A stretch of 64,000 nt of DNA from Roseibacillus sp. (GTDB lineage Bacteria; Verrucomicrobiota; Verrucomicrobiia; Verrucomicrobiales; Akkermansiaceae): contig JAQWTV010000159.1 in assembly GCA_029242545.1 (NCBI GenBank), positions 1-64,000 of the forward strand, read 5' to 3'. Of the stretch, positions 1 through 10,500 are shown piece after piece. The notes beneath the pieces are model-generated. The model was not told the origin of the DNA. It was given only the letters and a program-made list of their open reading frames with translations, and did no database searches. Position 1 is the first letter of the stretch, and each line of letters starts with the position of its first letter. The position numbers were made by a program, and so were the translations under genes.

Positions 1-327
1 GGCATGCTAGACGACACCATGGTCGTGCTCACAACCGAATTTGGCCGAACCCCAAAGATCAATGGACGAGGTGGAAGAGATCACTTCCCCAAAGCCTTCT
101 CGATCATGATGGCAGGCGGCGGAGTTCAAGGAGGCAAGGTCATCGGTAAAACTGATGCAGCCGCAAGCAACATCGAAACCGAGTCCTACGAACCCAAAGA
201 CCTTCATACCACTGTCGCCTACGCGCTTGGACTTCCAGTCGAGAAAAGGATTCACGCCATGGGCGGCCGGCCCTTCTTCGTGGGAAACCGCGGAAAAGTA
301 ATTAAGGAGGCCTTCGGATCCGTCTGA
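1..327 (+). CDS. DUF1501 family protein, C-terminal part (cut by window edge)
   Basis: The frame is open from the first base, so the gene starts upstream of the window. The visible 108 residues hold the conserved end of DUF1501 proteins: TTEFGRTPKINGRGGRDHFP, then an AGGG turn and a G(G)K(V)IG segment, matching the same region of the complete DUF1501 protein at 10607-12067. The family belongs to the alkaline-phosphatase/sulfatase-like fold and is exported in Planctomycetota and Verrucomicrobiota. It normally sits beside a DUF1553/PSCyt1 gene, which would lie to the left here. The exact biochemical role is unknown. A strong terminator follows 36 bases after the stop. Confidence 0.85.
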   Translation, partial: GMLDDTMVVLTTEFGRTPKINGRGGRDHFPKAFSIMMAGGGVQGGKVIGKTDAAASNIETESYEPKDLHTTVAYALGLPVEKRIHAMGGRPFFVGNRGKVIKEAFGSV

Positions 328-362
328 GCAAACGAGCTCTACGACTTTATCCGTCTTACTTC

Positions 363-396
363 TCGCCCGGCTCCGATGGATCCGGGCGATTTTTTT
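363..396 (+). terminator. Rho-independent terminator of the DUF1501 gene
   Basis: Perfect 8-bp inverted repeat, TCGCCCGG at 363-370 and CCGGGCGA at 382-389, followed directly by seven T (390-396). It lies between the DUF1501 stop and the oxygenase start, so the two genes are probably not co-transcribed. Confidence 0.85.
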
Positions 397-462
397 GAAC
401 CGTTCGGAATACGCCTCTATTTCTACGTGACTGGCTTGGAATAGTCATAATACTTTCGGCTG

Positions 463-1416
463 ATGGACGGGGACCTTCCAACCTTCAACTACAGTGACAT
501 CCTTTCCCGCGATCCCTCTCTGCTTCAGAGTCTGAGGCATACCTGTCACCATACCGGATTTTTCTATCTCCGCTATCCGGAGCTGACAGCTGGTCCGCTC
601 AAAACCATGTTTGCCCAGACACGAGATTTTTTTGCGCTTCCAGCAGCAAAAAAGAATGCGATTCACCTCAGCAGATCGAGGCATTTTCGAGGTTACTCCG
701 TTCTTGATGAAGAAGAAACGCAGGGCACTCCTGACCATAAGGAAACTCTCGACCTCGGACTCGAATGCCCGTCGCACTCGGAAACGGACCACCATTCTCT
801 TCGGGGGCCTAATCAGTGGCCTGAACATTGCCCCCATTTCCGGGAGGCATGCGAGTCCTATCTGGATCAGCTTTGCCGTATCGGAGAGAATCTGGTGAAA
901 AGTCTGGCTCTGTGTCTCGGTCTTGAGGAAGACACCTTCTCCCGCCACTTTATTCCGCCTCACTGCATGCTACGGCTCATCGCCTATCCTCCGGTTGAGC
1001 CACATTCAAATATCAATCAGGGGATCGGAGACCATACGGATTTTGGCTGTCTGACCATTCTCGCTCAGGACCAGGTAGGCGGACTCGAAATACGTCGGAC
1101 TGACGGAATGTGGATTACGGCATTTCCCAAACCTGATTCCCTCGTTGTAAACCTAGGGGATATGCTGGAGGTCTGGACTGCTCATTACTTCATGGCTACG
1201 CCCCATCGAGTCCGTAGTCCCCAGGGGCACTCCACAAGATACTCTATTCCATTTTTCTTTGAGCCCGATCTCGACACAATGGTGAACCCTCTTTCTCTGG
1301 ACGCTCTTCCGCTCTTTGAGAGAGACACTTCCAACATTCCACCTCTTGAGCCAATTCTCTACGGAGAGCACATGCTAAAAGCATTTCACCGAAGCTATCC
1401 GGGAATCACTGCATGA
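463..1416 (+). CDS. 2-oxoglutarate/Fe(II)-dependent dioxygenase, isopenicillin N synthase-like
   Basis: A 317-residue protein of the usual length for this superfamily. The N-terminal non-heme dioxygenase region (about 1-110) is followed by the 2OG-Fe(II) domain (about 165-275). The iron ligands are visible: H191 and D193 in HTDFGCLTIL, and H248 in TPHRV; the RYS motif at 259-261 would bind the co-substrate carboxylate. Relatives include bacterial isopenicillin N synthase-like oxidoreductases, flavanone and gibberellin oxygenases; the substrate cannot be told from sequence. There is no signal peptide, so it is cytoplasmic. It stands alone, with a terminator before it and a converging gene after it. 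Confidence 0.9.
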   Translation: MDGDLPTFNYSDILSRDPSLLQSLRHTCHHTGFFYLRYPELTAGPLKTMFAQTRDFFALPAAKKNAIHLSRSRHFRGYSVLDEEETQGTPDHKETLDLGLECPSHSETDHHSLRGPNQWPEHCPHFREACESYLDQLCRIGENLVKSLALCLGLEEDTFSRHFIPPHCMLRLIAYPPVEPHSNINQGIGDHTDFGCLTILAQDQVGGLEIRRTDGMWITAFPKPDSLVVNLGDMLEVWTAHYFMATPHRVRSPQGHSTRYSIPFFFEPDLDTMVNPLSLDALPLFERDTSNIPPLEPILYGEHMLKAFHRSYPGITA

Positions 1417-1446
1417 GGAAATCGGGACAATTCCCGAAGCCCGCCT

Positions 1447-2112
1447 TTATTTCCCTCCTGATTTCCGGTCCAGCAAGAGAATCGCATTGCCATCTATCCG
1501 GATTTTGAGCTTCGAGAATTCCGCGATGTAGTTCAGGACCTGCCCCACTGGAATATTCTGGAGCTGTAATGTTACCGGAGAGGAAGAGTCCACTCCGGGC
1601 CCGAGGAGAATATTGATCCCTTTTTTCGATGAGTCCAACCTGCGGGTCGCTTCGACCAAGTCTTCAACTACCTGCCCGAGATCCGTCTCGTCAAATTCAA
1701 CCTTGGGCATTCTGATCTCAGCGAGCCGTCGTGCTATGACCGGACTCCCCCGTTTCAGGAAAGGCCTGATCCCAGCACTTACACTCCGTGGCACTATCCG
1801 GATAGCGTACCGGTCCTCACGATAATCAAAACCTCCAAGTTCCGCGGCGTAAGCAAAGGCTACTCCTTTGGTCACATCGTAGAGACGAAGACTGACTCTC
1901 AATTCACGATTGACTCTGGGATCGACAATGACATTACGAACCGTTCCTGAAGCTCCCTCCCGCAAAAAGGAAACCAAGTCGCTGAGATTCGCCCCATCGA
2001 ATTCTACCTTGGCGATTTTTTTTGTGTCTGCATACCCGGCCTGAGTACCAGAGAAAACAATCGCAGCCAGAATCACACCGCTCCTCAACCTGCTGATCAA
2101 TCGCGTAGACAT
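1447..2112 (-). CDS. Secreted protein with two STN-like (secretin/TonB short N-terminal) repeats
   Basis: The start chosen is the ATG at 2112, giving 221 residues beginning with a basic n-region and hydrophobic signal peptide; the longer frame to 2223 would overlap the upstream gene. Two similar modules follow, each of the form VEFDxxxLxxxVxxL... ending in a segment that places a short linear motif after a turn (RYAIRIVP in the first, NAILLLDRK in the second). This is the pattern of the STN domain of secretins, TonB receptors and FecR-type regulators (a short beta-alpha-beta fold). No secretin barrel or transmembrane domain is present, so it is not itself a pore. It lies 64 bases downstream of the propeller gene on the same strand and may be co-transcribed. 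The function is unknown. Confidence 0.6.
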   Translation of the reverse strand: MSTRLISRLRSGVILAAIVFSGTQAGYADTKKIAKVEFDGANLSDLVSFLREGASGTVRNVIVDPRVNRELRVSLRLYDVTKGVAFAYAAELGGFDYREDRYAIRIVPRSVSAGIRPFLKRGSPVIARRLAEIRMPKVEFDETDLGQVVEDLVEATRRLDSSKKGINILLGPGVDSSSPVTLQLQNIPVGQVLNYIAEFSKLKIRIDGNAILLLDRKSGGK

Positions 2113-2176
2113 CCTCAAACTTAACAGATTTCCATTATGATTCAACTGAGGCGTCACAAATAGCGACGGAATCAAC

Positions 2177-3523
2177 CTACTTCCCACGGAGATCATAGCA
2201 GACCAGTCTTGACCCGAATGCATTCTGGTTGACGTAAAGTAATCCCCTGCTCAGGGCGGGGACCCCCCACGTTTCGGGTGCCCGAAAAAGTTGTGTCTTG
2301 GTAAGAACTCGTGCCCCTCCCGGGGACAGGTCGAGCCAGAGAAGAGTCCCTTGGGCGCCCAGGCAAAGAAAGGCCCCATCAACCCGGAGCAAGCTCGCCC
2401 TTCCCAGCCGGGCACCCGCAAAATCAATACCATCCCTCCACTTTTCCTTACCGGTCCCAACCTCGTGACAGACGATCTCTGTTCCTGCAGTACCGCTGAC
2501 TCCATAAAGGTGCCCTTCATGAAAAACCGGCGTGGTAAACTGACTACCAAAGCGCGGAGCCTTCCAGCGCATACGAAACTCACCATCCGGCCCTGCGTCA
2601 AGGAGGGCTCCTCCCTCAGTATAACTCTCTGTGATAAAGACGGCATTGCCCACCACCACAGGGGACGCCGCATTCACCGATGCGAACATCCGGGCCCGCC
2701 AGGGAAAGGAAGCATAGACTCTTCCATTGGTGGGGTCGATACTGAGCAATCCCCCAGTCGGAGGATCAACCATTCCCCCGGTGAAAACCAGGACCCGCTT
2801 CTTCCCATTCAGGACGGCCGGGACCGGAGAAGCATAACTGGCGTTCCACTTATGCTTTGTACTCCACAATAGACGCCCTGTTCTTTTATCGAAGCCCCCA
2901 ACACAAATTTTGCCACCAACATTAATAATGAGTTGGTCACCTTGAACCAAGGGGCATCCACCACGTCCAAAAAAGAAGGGAGCCGGCCCATAATCTTCCT
3001 CAAGATTCCTTTTCCATACCAATTTTCCACTCTCAAGTCTAAGGCAGTGCAGATCTCCCCGGATACCCACTACAAAGACGAACTCTCCATCAATCACCGG
3101 GCCGGATCTTGGCGCATCCTCAACTCCATAACTGGAACCCAACCGAACCGGATATTCATACTTCCAGTATCTACGACCCGTTTCTGTATGCAGACATTCG
3201 ATGACTTCTTTCCCGTCAAGAACATGGAACATGACCAACCGGCGACCCGAGATCACAGTTGGCGCATGCCCGGATCCACGCTTGACCTCCCACACTTTTG
3301 CCAGACCTTCCTCAGGAAAGACTTTCAGTAGTCTGCTCTCCTTCGAGTGCAGGTCATGCCTTGGGCCCAAAAACCTGGGCCAATCCTCTGTGACGGCCTC
3401 AACAGACAGAGACTTTGGAGCCCCATGAAAAGTAAGACGATCAAAGTTCTCCGGCTCGGCCACAGCGAGTGGAAGTGAGGCTCCTGCCATGATCAGGAGG
3501 CCTTGGGCTAATCGAGGAATCAT
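2177..3523 (-). CDS. Exported PQQ-type beta-propeller protein
   Basis: Start taken at 3523, because the first residues then form a signal peptide (MIPRLAQGLLIMAGASLPLA); 448 residues. After a WPRFLGPR opening typical of the verrucomicrobial/planctomycete PQQ-like family, the protein consists of repeated blades with the pattern G(x)LxCLRLESGKLVWKR, KRTGRLLWSTK and GTGKEKWRD, each ending in a Trp-docking W. The family adopts an eight-bladed quinoprotein-like propeller also seen in BamB. I see no sign that PQQ is actually bound. It is followed by the STN-like gene. A second homologue is at 37377-38618. The substrate or partner is unknown. Confidence 0.8.
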   Translation of the reverse strand: MIPRLAQGLLIMAGASLPLAVAEPENFDRLTFHGAPKSLSVEAVTEDWPRFLGPRHDLHSKESRLLKVFPEEGLAKVWEVKRGSGHAPTVISGRRLVMFHVLDGKEVIECLHTETGRRYWKYEYPVRLGSSYGVEDAPRSGPVIDGEFVFVVGIRGDLHCLRLESGKLVWKRNLEEDYGPAPFFFGRGGCPLVQGDQLIINVGGKICVGGFDKRTGRLLWSTKHKWNASYASPVPAVLNGKKRVLVFTGGMVDPPTGGLLSIDPTNGRVYASFPWRARMFASVNAASPVVVGNAVFITESYTEGGALLDAGPDGEFRMRWKAPRFGSQFTTPVFHEGHLYGVSGTAGTEIVCHEVGTGKEKWRDGIDFAGARLGRASLLRVDGAFLCLGAQGTLLWLDLSPGGARVLTKTQLFRAPETWGVPALSRGLLYVNQNAFGSRLVCYDLRGK

Positions 3524-3708
3524 ATGTAGGAGGATTTGTTGCACACTGAGAGAATCCCCGACGAGGAAAAATGGCCATCCCGGCTCCTCATCATCGCATA
3601 TTCCTTGATTCTGCGACCTCACTTTTTGGCAAGATGATTGTGACTCGCGAGAACAAGAATAAACCCCTATCATACCGGTGTTATCCCCCTCCCAGCAAAT
3701 CCAGAATT

Positions 3709-4881
3709 ATGCCCGCACCAGCACCGGCTCCTGATCCGGAACGACTCCCCGGCTTCGTTCTGTGTCGCGGAGGCTTGGAAAGAGTAGTCGAGGAAGAGCT
3801 CAGGGAGTTAGATATCGAGGTAGTCGCGAGGCACAAGAGAGCCGTCGAGATTATCACAAATCTAGCGGGCTTTTACCGAGCCAACATGGGATTGCGTTCA
3901 GCACTCAATGTCCTGCGCCCCATCCGTAGCTTCAACGCCCGCAACTATGACCTGCTCTACTACCAGTCCCGGAAAACCAACTGGCATAAACTTTTCCCTG
4001 TAGATGCTCGCCTGCGGATCGACGTCAAAGGCCACTCTCCAAAGATCACTCATACCCGCTATGCAATCCACCGCGTGAAGGACGGCATCACGGATACCTT
4101 CCGCAAGCTTTGCGGTGGTGTTCGTCCCTCTATCGAAAAAAGAGACCCGGACGTTCACATCGTGGTATATCTCGAGAAACACCGCGCCACCCTCGCTCTC
4201 GACATGTCGGGCACTCCCTTATTCAAGCGGGGATACCGGATCGAACATGGCGAGGCCCCCATGAAGGAAGACCTCGCTGCCGGGATTCTCTCTCTCTCAG
4301 GATGGGACCGCCGCTCTCCCCTGGTGGATCCCATGTGTGGCTCCGGAACCCTCCTGTTTGAGGCCTGGATGATGGCGGCAGGAATTGCTCCGAATCTCCA
4401 TCGAGGATTTGGCTTCGAGTCGCTCCTCGATTACGATGAGGCTCTGCATCTTGCCGAGAAAAGAAAGCTAGAGACACGTGAAGTTCACCCGGAAGGACTC
4501 CGCTTGCTCGGAATCGAGATCGACCCGAGGACAGGGGCGACAATGGAAGGAATACGGGAAAGGTATTTCCCCAAATCCCCAATCCAGCTAAGGCGCGGAA
4601 AATTCCAGAATATTGACCCCGGACCGGGGTTTGGTGCTCTTGTCTGCAACCCTCCCTACGGCCTTCGCAGCGGGACCGAAGCTGAAATCGTGCCGCTTTA
4701 CCGTGATCTGGGAACCTTCCTTCGCTCTCATCTCAAGGAAGGATCAGCCGGAATCTATACTGCTAACCACGATGCCGCAGCCGCCTTCGGAGGGAGTCAG
4801 GCCTCTTCTCTTCCTCTCTTGAATGGCGCACTGGAGGGACGGTTATACCGTCTAAAGCCGCACCGCCCGGCTACGCCATGA
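3709..4881 (+). CDS. THUMP-domain RNA methyltransferase (RlmL/YpsC-like N2-guanine methylase)
   Basis: From the ATG at 3709 the protein is 390 residues; an ATG at 3571 would add a 46-residue tail without domain character. Residues about 10-165 fit the ferredoxin-like plus THUMP RNA-binding region. The SAM-dependent methylase domain follows, with motif I VDPMCGSGTLLFEA (from residue 206) and the catalytic motif CNPPYG (N314-Y317), the NPPY form that methylates an exocyclic amino group. This matches the YpsC/RlmL group that makes m2G in 23S rRNA (target by analogy, not shown). It is a cytoplasmic housekeeping gene divergent from the propeller gene. Confidence 0.88.
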   Translation: MPAPAPAPDPERLPGFVLCRGGLERVVEEELRELDIEVVARHKRAVEIITNLAGFYRANMGLRSALNVLRPIRSFNARNYDLLYYQSRKTNWHKLFPVDARLRIDVKGHSPKITHTRYAIHRVKDGITDTFRKLCGGVRPSIEKRDPDVHIVVYLEKHRATLALDMSGTPLFKRGYRIEHGEAPMKEDLAAGILSLSGWDRRSPLVDPMCGSGTLLFEAWMMAAGIAPNLHRGFGFESLLDYDEALHLAEKRKLETREVHPEGLRLLGIEIDPRTGATMEGIRERYFPKSPIQLRRGKFQNIDPGPGFGALVCNPPYGLRSGTEAEIVPLYRDLGTFLRSHLKEGSAGIYTANHDAAAAFGGSQASSLPLLNGALEGRLYRLKPHRPATP

Positions 4882-5050
4882 CTAGGCTAACTCTCCGATT
4901 CTAACAGAAAGGAGGCTTCCACGCCGATTCTCCAAAAATTCATCGCAAAGAGAACATTTACCGTTTGATTGAGGTGGAGAAGCGTCTCAAAAACTATACC
5001 CAGACCTTCACCCAGAATGATGAATCCGGGACTTGAAAGAGCTCAACAAC

Positions 5051-5536
5051 ATGGTCAGCGGCCCAAAGAATATTAGCGAGCCTCATAAGGAGATCCGGTT
5101 TACCCGGGGTGCCCAAGCAGGTTTTTTTGCTATCCTTGCCGCCGTCTCGGGAGGCGGATTGGTCTTCCTGCTTATCTTTTACCTGAATACTGGTACCGCT
5201 CCGCTGACTTACCTATGGACTCTCGCTCCCGCCTCCCTAAGCGTTATTCTTTCTCGGATCTCCCTCCGATGCATCCGCCATGCATACCTGATCCTGACTC
5301 CTCTCGGCATCGAGATCTTCCCATTTTTTAATCCGCAGGAGAACCTCCGGGTTATTTACTGGTCTGAGATTTCGCAGGCAGGAATCGATGAATTCAACAG
5401 GCTCGTCATCCACCTCTCCGGAGAGCAGTCCTCCGGAGTCATCGCATCATTAAAACCTCTCCTTCCTCGACAACGCGAACTGCTAGCCGGCGCTATCGAC
5501 GGACGAATGACCAAAGAGTCAGGAAAAAGGGAATGA
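5051..5536 (+). CDS. Small membrane protein with PH-like C-terminal region, unknown function
   Basis: From ATG 5051 the product is 161 residues; an in-frame TTG at 5033 is an alternative start and neither has a clear ribosome binding site. Two hydrophobic segments occupy about residues 22-45 and 53-74, followed by a soluble region with alternating strands (LILTPLGIEIFPF, LRVIYWSEISQAGIDE) and a closing helix. That arrangement, two helices followed by a strand-rich domain with a W(S/D)EI motif, resembles the bacterial PH-like or DUF2244-type membrane proteins, but the match is only by pattern. The gene is 87 bases upstream of the YbjN-like gene. Confidence 0.6.
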   Translation: MVSGPKNISEPHKEIRFTRGAQAGFFAILAAVSGGGLVFLLIFYLNTGTAPLTYLWTLAPASLSVILSRISLRCIRHAYLILTPLGIEIFPFFNPQENLRVIYWSEISQAGIDEFNRLVIHLSGEQSSGVIASLKPLLPRQRELLAGAIDGRMTKESGKRE

Positions 5537-5623
5537 TACCAAGCGGTATTAGGGAGAAGAGGAATTGATGCTTGCAGTTGCGTCCTTAATGGAACTTTTG
5601 AGGCACGTAATTTCATAACCCTG

Positions 5624-6169
5624 ATGGAATCACCTCCTTCTCTTCAGCTTCAGTCCGTAGCTCAGGCTTTTGGCCAGCAGGGATGGCACTGCGAACCCGT
5701 CGAAGGACGGGAGGTCCTTGAGGCACACTTCGAAGCCCATCATACTCACATCCAGCTACACGCTCAGGCGTTCGCGCAACTCAACGCCTTGTCCATCGTC
5801 GCAGAATGCCCCCTGAGCTCTGAGCCCACTCACCTCGCAGCAACTCTTGAGCTAATGATGCGGGCCAACAAGCAGTTGACCCTCGGGAGCTTCGAATTCG
5901 ACATCGACCGTCAGCAGCTGGTTTTCCGTATCACGAATCTTTTCGATCGAGAACGCTTTGACGCGGACATTGTCTCATCCATGGTTCACTGTGCTATTGC
6001 AGAACTGGACCGAATCGTGCCGCTGCTTGGTGTCCTGATGAAGACTCCGGCCGACCTTCTTGAAGATCTCTCCCTGCCTCTTCTGCTCGAGAGGGAAGAC
6101 CTCCTGCCCCCTGTTCCAGAGGAAAACACGGCAGACTCGCTGGAGGGAGGCTGGGAGGAAGAGCTCTAG
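5624..6169 (+). CDS. YbjN-like domain protein
   Basis: A 181-residue soluble protein. The centre (about 5-140) has the layout of the YbjN/type III secretion chaperone-like fold: an opening helix (QSVAQAFGQQGW), strands, then LELMMRANKQLTLGSFEFD followed by a short strand and a helix bearing hydrophobics. The family is common in bacteria, probably forms dimers and acts as a chaperone or regulator, but no biochemical function is established for this type. The last 35 residues are acidic and Pro-rich. The stop overlaps the end of the convergent FG-GAP gene by four bases. Confidence 0.6.
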   Translation: MESPPSLQLQSVAQAFGQQGWHCEPVEGREVLEAHFEAHHTHIQLHAQAFAQLNALSIVAECPLSSEPTHLAATLELMMRANKQLTLGSFEFDIDRQQLVFRITNLFDRERFDADIVSSMVHCAIAELDRIVPLLGVLMKTPADLLEDLSLPLLLEREDLLPPVPEENTADSLEGGWEEEL

Positions 6170-7371
6170 GGTTTCCTGCTTGGGTTTTCGTACCATATCA
6201 AACCAAGCCCGGCAACCTCCTCACAGGTCACGACATCGAGATCTCCATCCTCATCAAGATCGATCAATTCGATCAGGTCAAATTTGGAACCTTCGGTCCC
6301 ACCTATATCATTCTCTTTCCACTTGCGGTCAGTCGGAGATTCTCCCCACGTCTGCCATGCCACACATTTAGCAGGTTCGCCCCCCCGATTCGTACTCACC
6401 ACGTCAACCCTGCCATCAAGATTGATATCTCCGACAGCGAGTGATTTACCCAGTGGCATCCCAAAGGGCAAATCAAAGGCACGATTCTCCCACGCAACTT
6501 TTTTGCCTGCTCTCCTCCGAAACCAGTCCATATGCCCATTACGATTCGTGCAAATCACATCATCGAGACCATCTTCATCGAGGTCGGCTATCTTGAGGAA
6601 CATAACCTCTTTACCTTTTGACCCAATCTCGTGCTCCTTCCAGCGACCGCCTTCCGCAGCAACTGCCGGACCTGGATGCTCAAGCCATTTCACTCCAGCG
6701 GCACTTCCCTTTCGGTCCGATAGAACTATGTCCATATCTCCATCGTCGTCGAGATCATGGGGAGCTATGGTCATGATCCATCCTGCGTCATAAAGAGGAT
6801 GAAACTTCCAATCCGCCAGCACTCGAGGGTTTTTGGGGGCCTGTAACCAGCCTACCGAAGCATCCGATCCCTTGGATCCGATCACAAGATCCACTCCATT
6901 CATCCCGTCCACATCAAGAGCAGAAGCAAACATCCAGCTCTGCTTCTTCCTCGTGGCAGGAAAATATGCGGTGGTCCACGCCTGCGCCTCAAGATATTGC
7001 TCCCTCTCTCTCGGAGCCCAGTGAATAAAAACGCTCCGATTCGAGCCCTCGCAGCAGCTCACGACATCCACTGCACCATCCCGGTCCAGATCAACGAATA
7101 CGGCATCTTCCGGAGAGGCGACTTTGCCCACGGTCACCGAGGGCCACCGCTCTCTCACCGCCGCAGGCCCGGGATTCATCGTGACTCGCACAAGGCCTCC
7201 CTCTTCCCAACCCGTAGTGAGGTCGAGGTATCCATCCCCATTGACATCCTCAACCCGAACTCCGTCAGCCCCGCTAGAGGAGTCATCAATAATGTGACGC
7301 CTCCACTGTGCATCCGAGACGGCGGAAAAATGGAGAAAAATCACGAAAAACAGAATAGTCACACGATCCAT
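6166..7371 (-). CDS. Exported FG-GAP/VCBS repeat protein (beta-propeller)
   Basis: Start placed at 7371 so that the product begins with a signal peptide (MDRVTILFFVIFLHFSAVSD); 401 residues. At least seven integrin-type calcium loops of the form DxDxDGxxD are readable: DVNGDGYLDL, DLDRDGAVDVV, DLDDDGDMDIV, DLDEDGLDDVI, DINLDGRVDVV, DLDEDGDLDVV and a weaker DVDGMNGVDLV. Together they predict a seven-bladed calcium-stabilised propeller. Such proteins are abundant in PVC bacteria and are thought to bind proteins or glycans outside the cytoplasm; no catalytic domain is present. It is transcribed towards the YbjN-like gene and diverges from the DUF1553 gene. Confidence 0.85.
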   Translation of the reverse strand: MDRVTILFFVIFLHFSAVSDAQWRRHIIDDSSSGADGVRVEDVNGDGYLDLTTGWEEGGLVRVTMNPGPAAVRERWPSVTVGKVASPEDAVFVDLDRDGAVDVVSCCEGSNRSVFIHWAPREREQYLEAQAWTTAYFPATRKKQSWMFASALDVDGMNGVDLVIGSKGSDASVGWLQAPKNPRVLADWKFHPLYDAGWIMTIAPHDLDDDGDMDIVLSDRKGSAAGVKWLEHPGPAVAAEGGRWKEHEIGSKGKEVMFLKIADLDEDGLDDVICTNRNGHMDWFRRRAGKKVAWENRAFDLPFGMPLGKSLAVGDINLDGRVDVVSTNRGGEPAKCVAWQTWGESPTDRKWKENDIGGTEGSKFDLIELIDLDEDGDLDVVTCEEVAGLGLIWYENPSRKP

Positions 7372-7506
7372 AGCAACCGAATGCCAAACCCTTCCCGCCC
7401 GCCGGAGCAATCAAAAAACGTAATCGGCAACCATGGATTGAACTGTTTTATGGTTCACCCGTGCTATTGAGGGCTTTCCAAATTTAGGCTACTAGTTCCC
7501 CGTCGG

Positions 7507-10500
7507 ATGTCCTCCCGCTACCCATCACTCCTGTTTCTCCTGACCCTGCTCCTAGGGGCACCAGCCACTGCAGAGCCTCTGGACTTCAATCTGGACGTTC
7601 GCCCTCTTCTGTCCGACCGCTGCTTCAAATGCCACGGTTTCGATAAGAACACCCGCGAATCAGACTTGCGCCTTGATATCCCAGAAGGGGCCTTTGCCCA
7701 ACGCGACGGCAGCCAGGCCATCGTTCCCGGCAAGCCCGAAGAGTCCCTCGTCTGGCAGCGGATCACCAGCACCGATCCGGATGACGTGATGCCTCCTCCC
7801 GAATCTCACCTCAAACTCAACGAGAAGGAGAAGGAGCTTATCCGCCGGTGGATCACAGAAGGAGCGGAATACAAAGAACACTGGGCTCTCATTGCTCCTC
7901 AACGCCCCGACATCCCCCAACCCACTAACGCTACCGTTCAAAATCCGATCGACGCCTTCATCGCCCATCGCCTCCTCCGCGACGGCCTTAAACAATCTCC
8001 CGCCGCCGATGAACGCACTCTCATCCGCCGCCTCTCCCTTGATCTCCGCGGCCTTCCTCCCACTCCCGAAGAAGTCACCGCCTTCCTCAACGACAACGCT
8101 CCTGACGCTTACGAGAAACTTGTCGACCGCTTCCTCGCGGATCCCTCATACGGTGAACGGATGGCCTGGCCCTGGCTCAACGCTGCTCGCTACGCTGACT
8201 CCAACGGATATCAAGGCGACGGCGAACGCACCATGTGGCCATGGCGGGACTGGGTCGTTGACGCGTTCAACCGAAACATTCCCTGGGACGACCTTACCAT
8301 CTGGCAGCTCGCAGGCGACCTTCTGCCCAACGCCACCACGGAACAACGCCTTGCCACCGGCTTCCTCCGTAACCATCCCATTAATGGCGAAGGTGGACGC
8401 ATCCCCGAAGAAAACCGCGTCGACTACGTCATGGACATGACTGAGACCACCGGCACCGTCTGGCTCGCCCTCACCTTCAATTGCTGCCGCTGTCACGACC
8501 ACAAATACGATGCCATCACTCAGGAAGAATACTATAAGCTTTCCGCCTTCTTTAACCAGACGCCCGTCAACGGCAGCGGCAGAGACCCCCGCACTCCCCC
8601 TGTAATCTCCATCGCAACCGGCGAACGCAAAGCCGAAGAAACCGCTCTCCTAGAAGAAATCTCCGCCCTCCGTGAGGACTTCGCCAGCTTCGAAAAGGAC
8701 CTCACTACCAAACAACCAGCATGGGAAAAATCACGCCGCACCGGAAACTCAGAGCTCGAATGGGCCGCTCTCTCCATTAATTCAGCCAAAGCTGAGAAAC
8801 AAAAGCTCGAGGTCCTCGAGGACGGATCGATTTTAGCCACCGGCGAGAACCCCAACAACGACGTCTACAACCTATCCACCGAAACCAATCTCAAATCCAT
8901 TGCAAGCATCCGCCTCGAGGCCATCCGTCACGAGAGCATGACCAATGGCTACCTTTCACGCTCTGATAGCGGCAACTTCGTCCTTACGGACTTCAGGATG
9001 CGGGTCCAACCTCTGGGAGGAAATCCGATCCATTCCAAATTTAAGTCCGCGATCGCTACCTACGAACAAGGCGACCACCAGATCGCCAAAACCTACGATG
9101 GCAAAGCCAACACCGGCTGGGCTGTCTATGAGAACAACCAGATCAACCGCGACCACGAAGCGATATTCCACTTAGACAAGCCCATCGAAGTCCCCGAACA
9201 CGCATCCATCATTATCACGATGCGTCACGACTCCCAACACGCCAACCACAACCTAGGCCGTTTCCGCCTCTCTGTCAGCGCCACCGCTGACGCCAAACTC
9301 TCCACCGGCGAACGCCGCCTTCAGGATGCCCTTGCCGTCGAACCGGGCAACCGCAGCGAGGCCGAGAGCAACCTCCTCGCAACCGCTCATCGCGAATCGG
9401 TCCCTCGTCATGCCGAACTCAAAAAGCTGATCTCTGACAAAGAGAACGAACTCAACTCCAGTCGCAGAAACCTTCCCAAGGTCATGGTCATGGAGGACAT
9501 GGACAAGCAACGGAAGACCTACATCCTGGATGTCGGCGTCTACGACAAGCGCGGCAAAGAAGTAGGAACCGGCACTCCAGCCGCCCTTCCCTCCTTCTCC
9601 AAAGACCTCCCGCAAAACCGCCTCGGCCTCGCGCAGTGGCTCACCGACGGGGAAAACCCCCTTACCGCCCGGGTCACCGTCAATCGTTTCTGGCAACAGC
9701 TCTTCGGCGTCGGCCTCATAAAATCACCCGAAAACTTCGGGGTCCAAAGCGAGGTGCCAATCCACCCACGCCTCCTTGATTACCTTGCCGTCGAATTCCA
9801 GGAAAGCGGATGGGATGTCAAGCAACTCATCCGAATCCTGGTTAACAGCCACACCTATCGTCAATCCTCTCGCGTCTCTGCCGAACTTCTCGAAGCCGAT
9901 CCCGCTAACCGCCTCCTCGCCCGCGGGGCCCGCTACCGCATGCCTGCCTGGATGATTCGTGATCAAGCCCTCTCTGCGAGCGGACTCCTCGTCGATAAAA
10001 AAGGCGGCGCTCCCGTCAACAGCTACCAACCCGAAGGCATCTGGGCTGAAGCCACCTTCGGCAAGAAGCGCTACAGCCGTGGCAAGGGCGACGACCTCTA
10101 TCGTCGCAGTATCTACTCATTCTGGCGCCGCATCGCGGCCCCGCCCATGTTCTTCGACAACCCTGGCCGCGAGACCTGCTCCGTAACAATAAGCCTTACC
10201 AACACGCCTCTCCACGCCCTCAGCACTCTTAACGACACTACCTACGTCGAAGCTGCCCGCGCCCTTGCAGACCGCGCTGCCGCCTCAGCCGGCGAGAGCA
10301 GCAAGCCTGCCGCCCAGATCGCACAAGCTTTCCAGCTCGTAGTAGCCCGCAACCCGAGCGCACAAGAACAAGAGATCCTCGAGAATATATACAGCCGTGC
10401 CCAAGTTCGGTTCACCTCCGACCCCGGCGCAGCCGCCAACTTTCTCAAGAACGGCGAATCCCCCCGCAAGTCCGAACTCCCCGAACCCCAGCACGCAGCC

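Noticed and set aside
4903-5040. AAAGGAGG with a short open stretch in the gap before the membrane-protein gene
   Set aside because: No start codon lies at a suitable distance from the Shine-Dalgarno-like sequence; the ORFs that follow are 15-43 codons long and without features.
5536-5551. Small inverted repeat ATACC-aagc-GGTAT
   Set aside because: Five-base arms and no T run; expected by chance.
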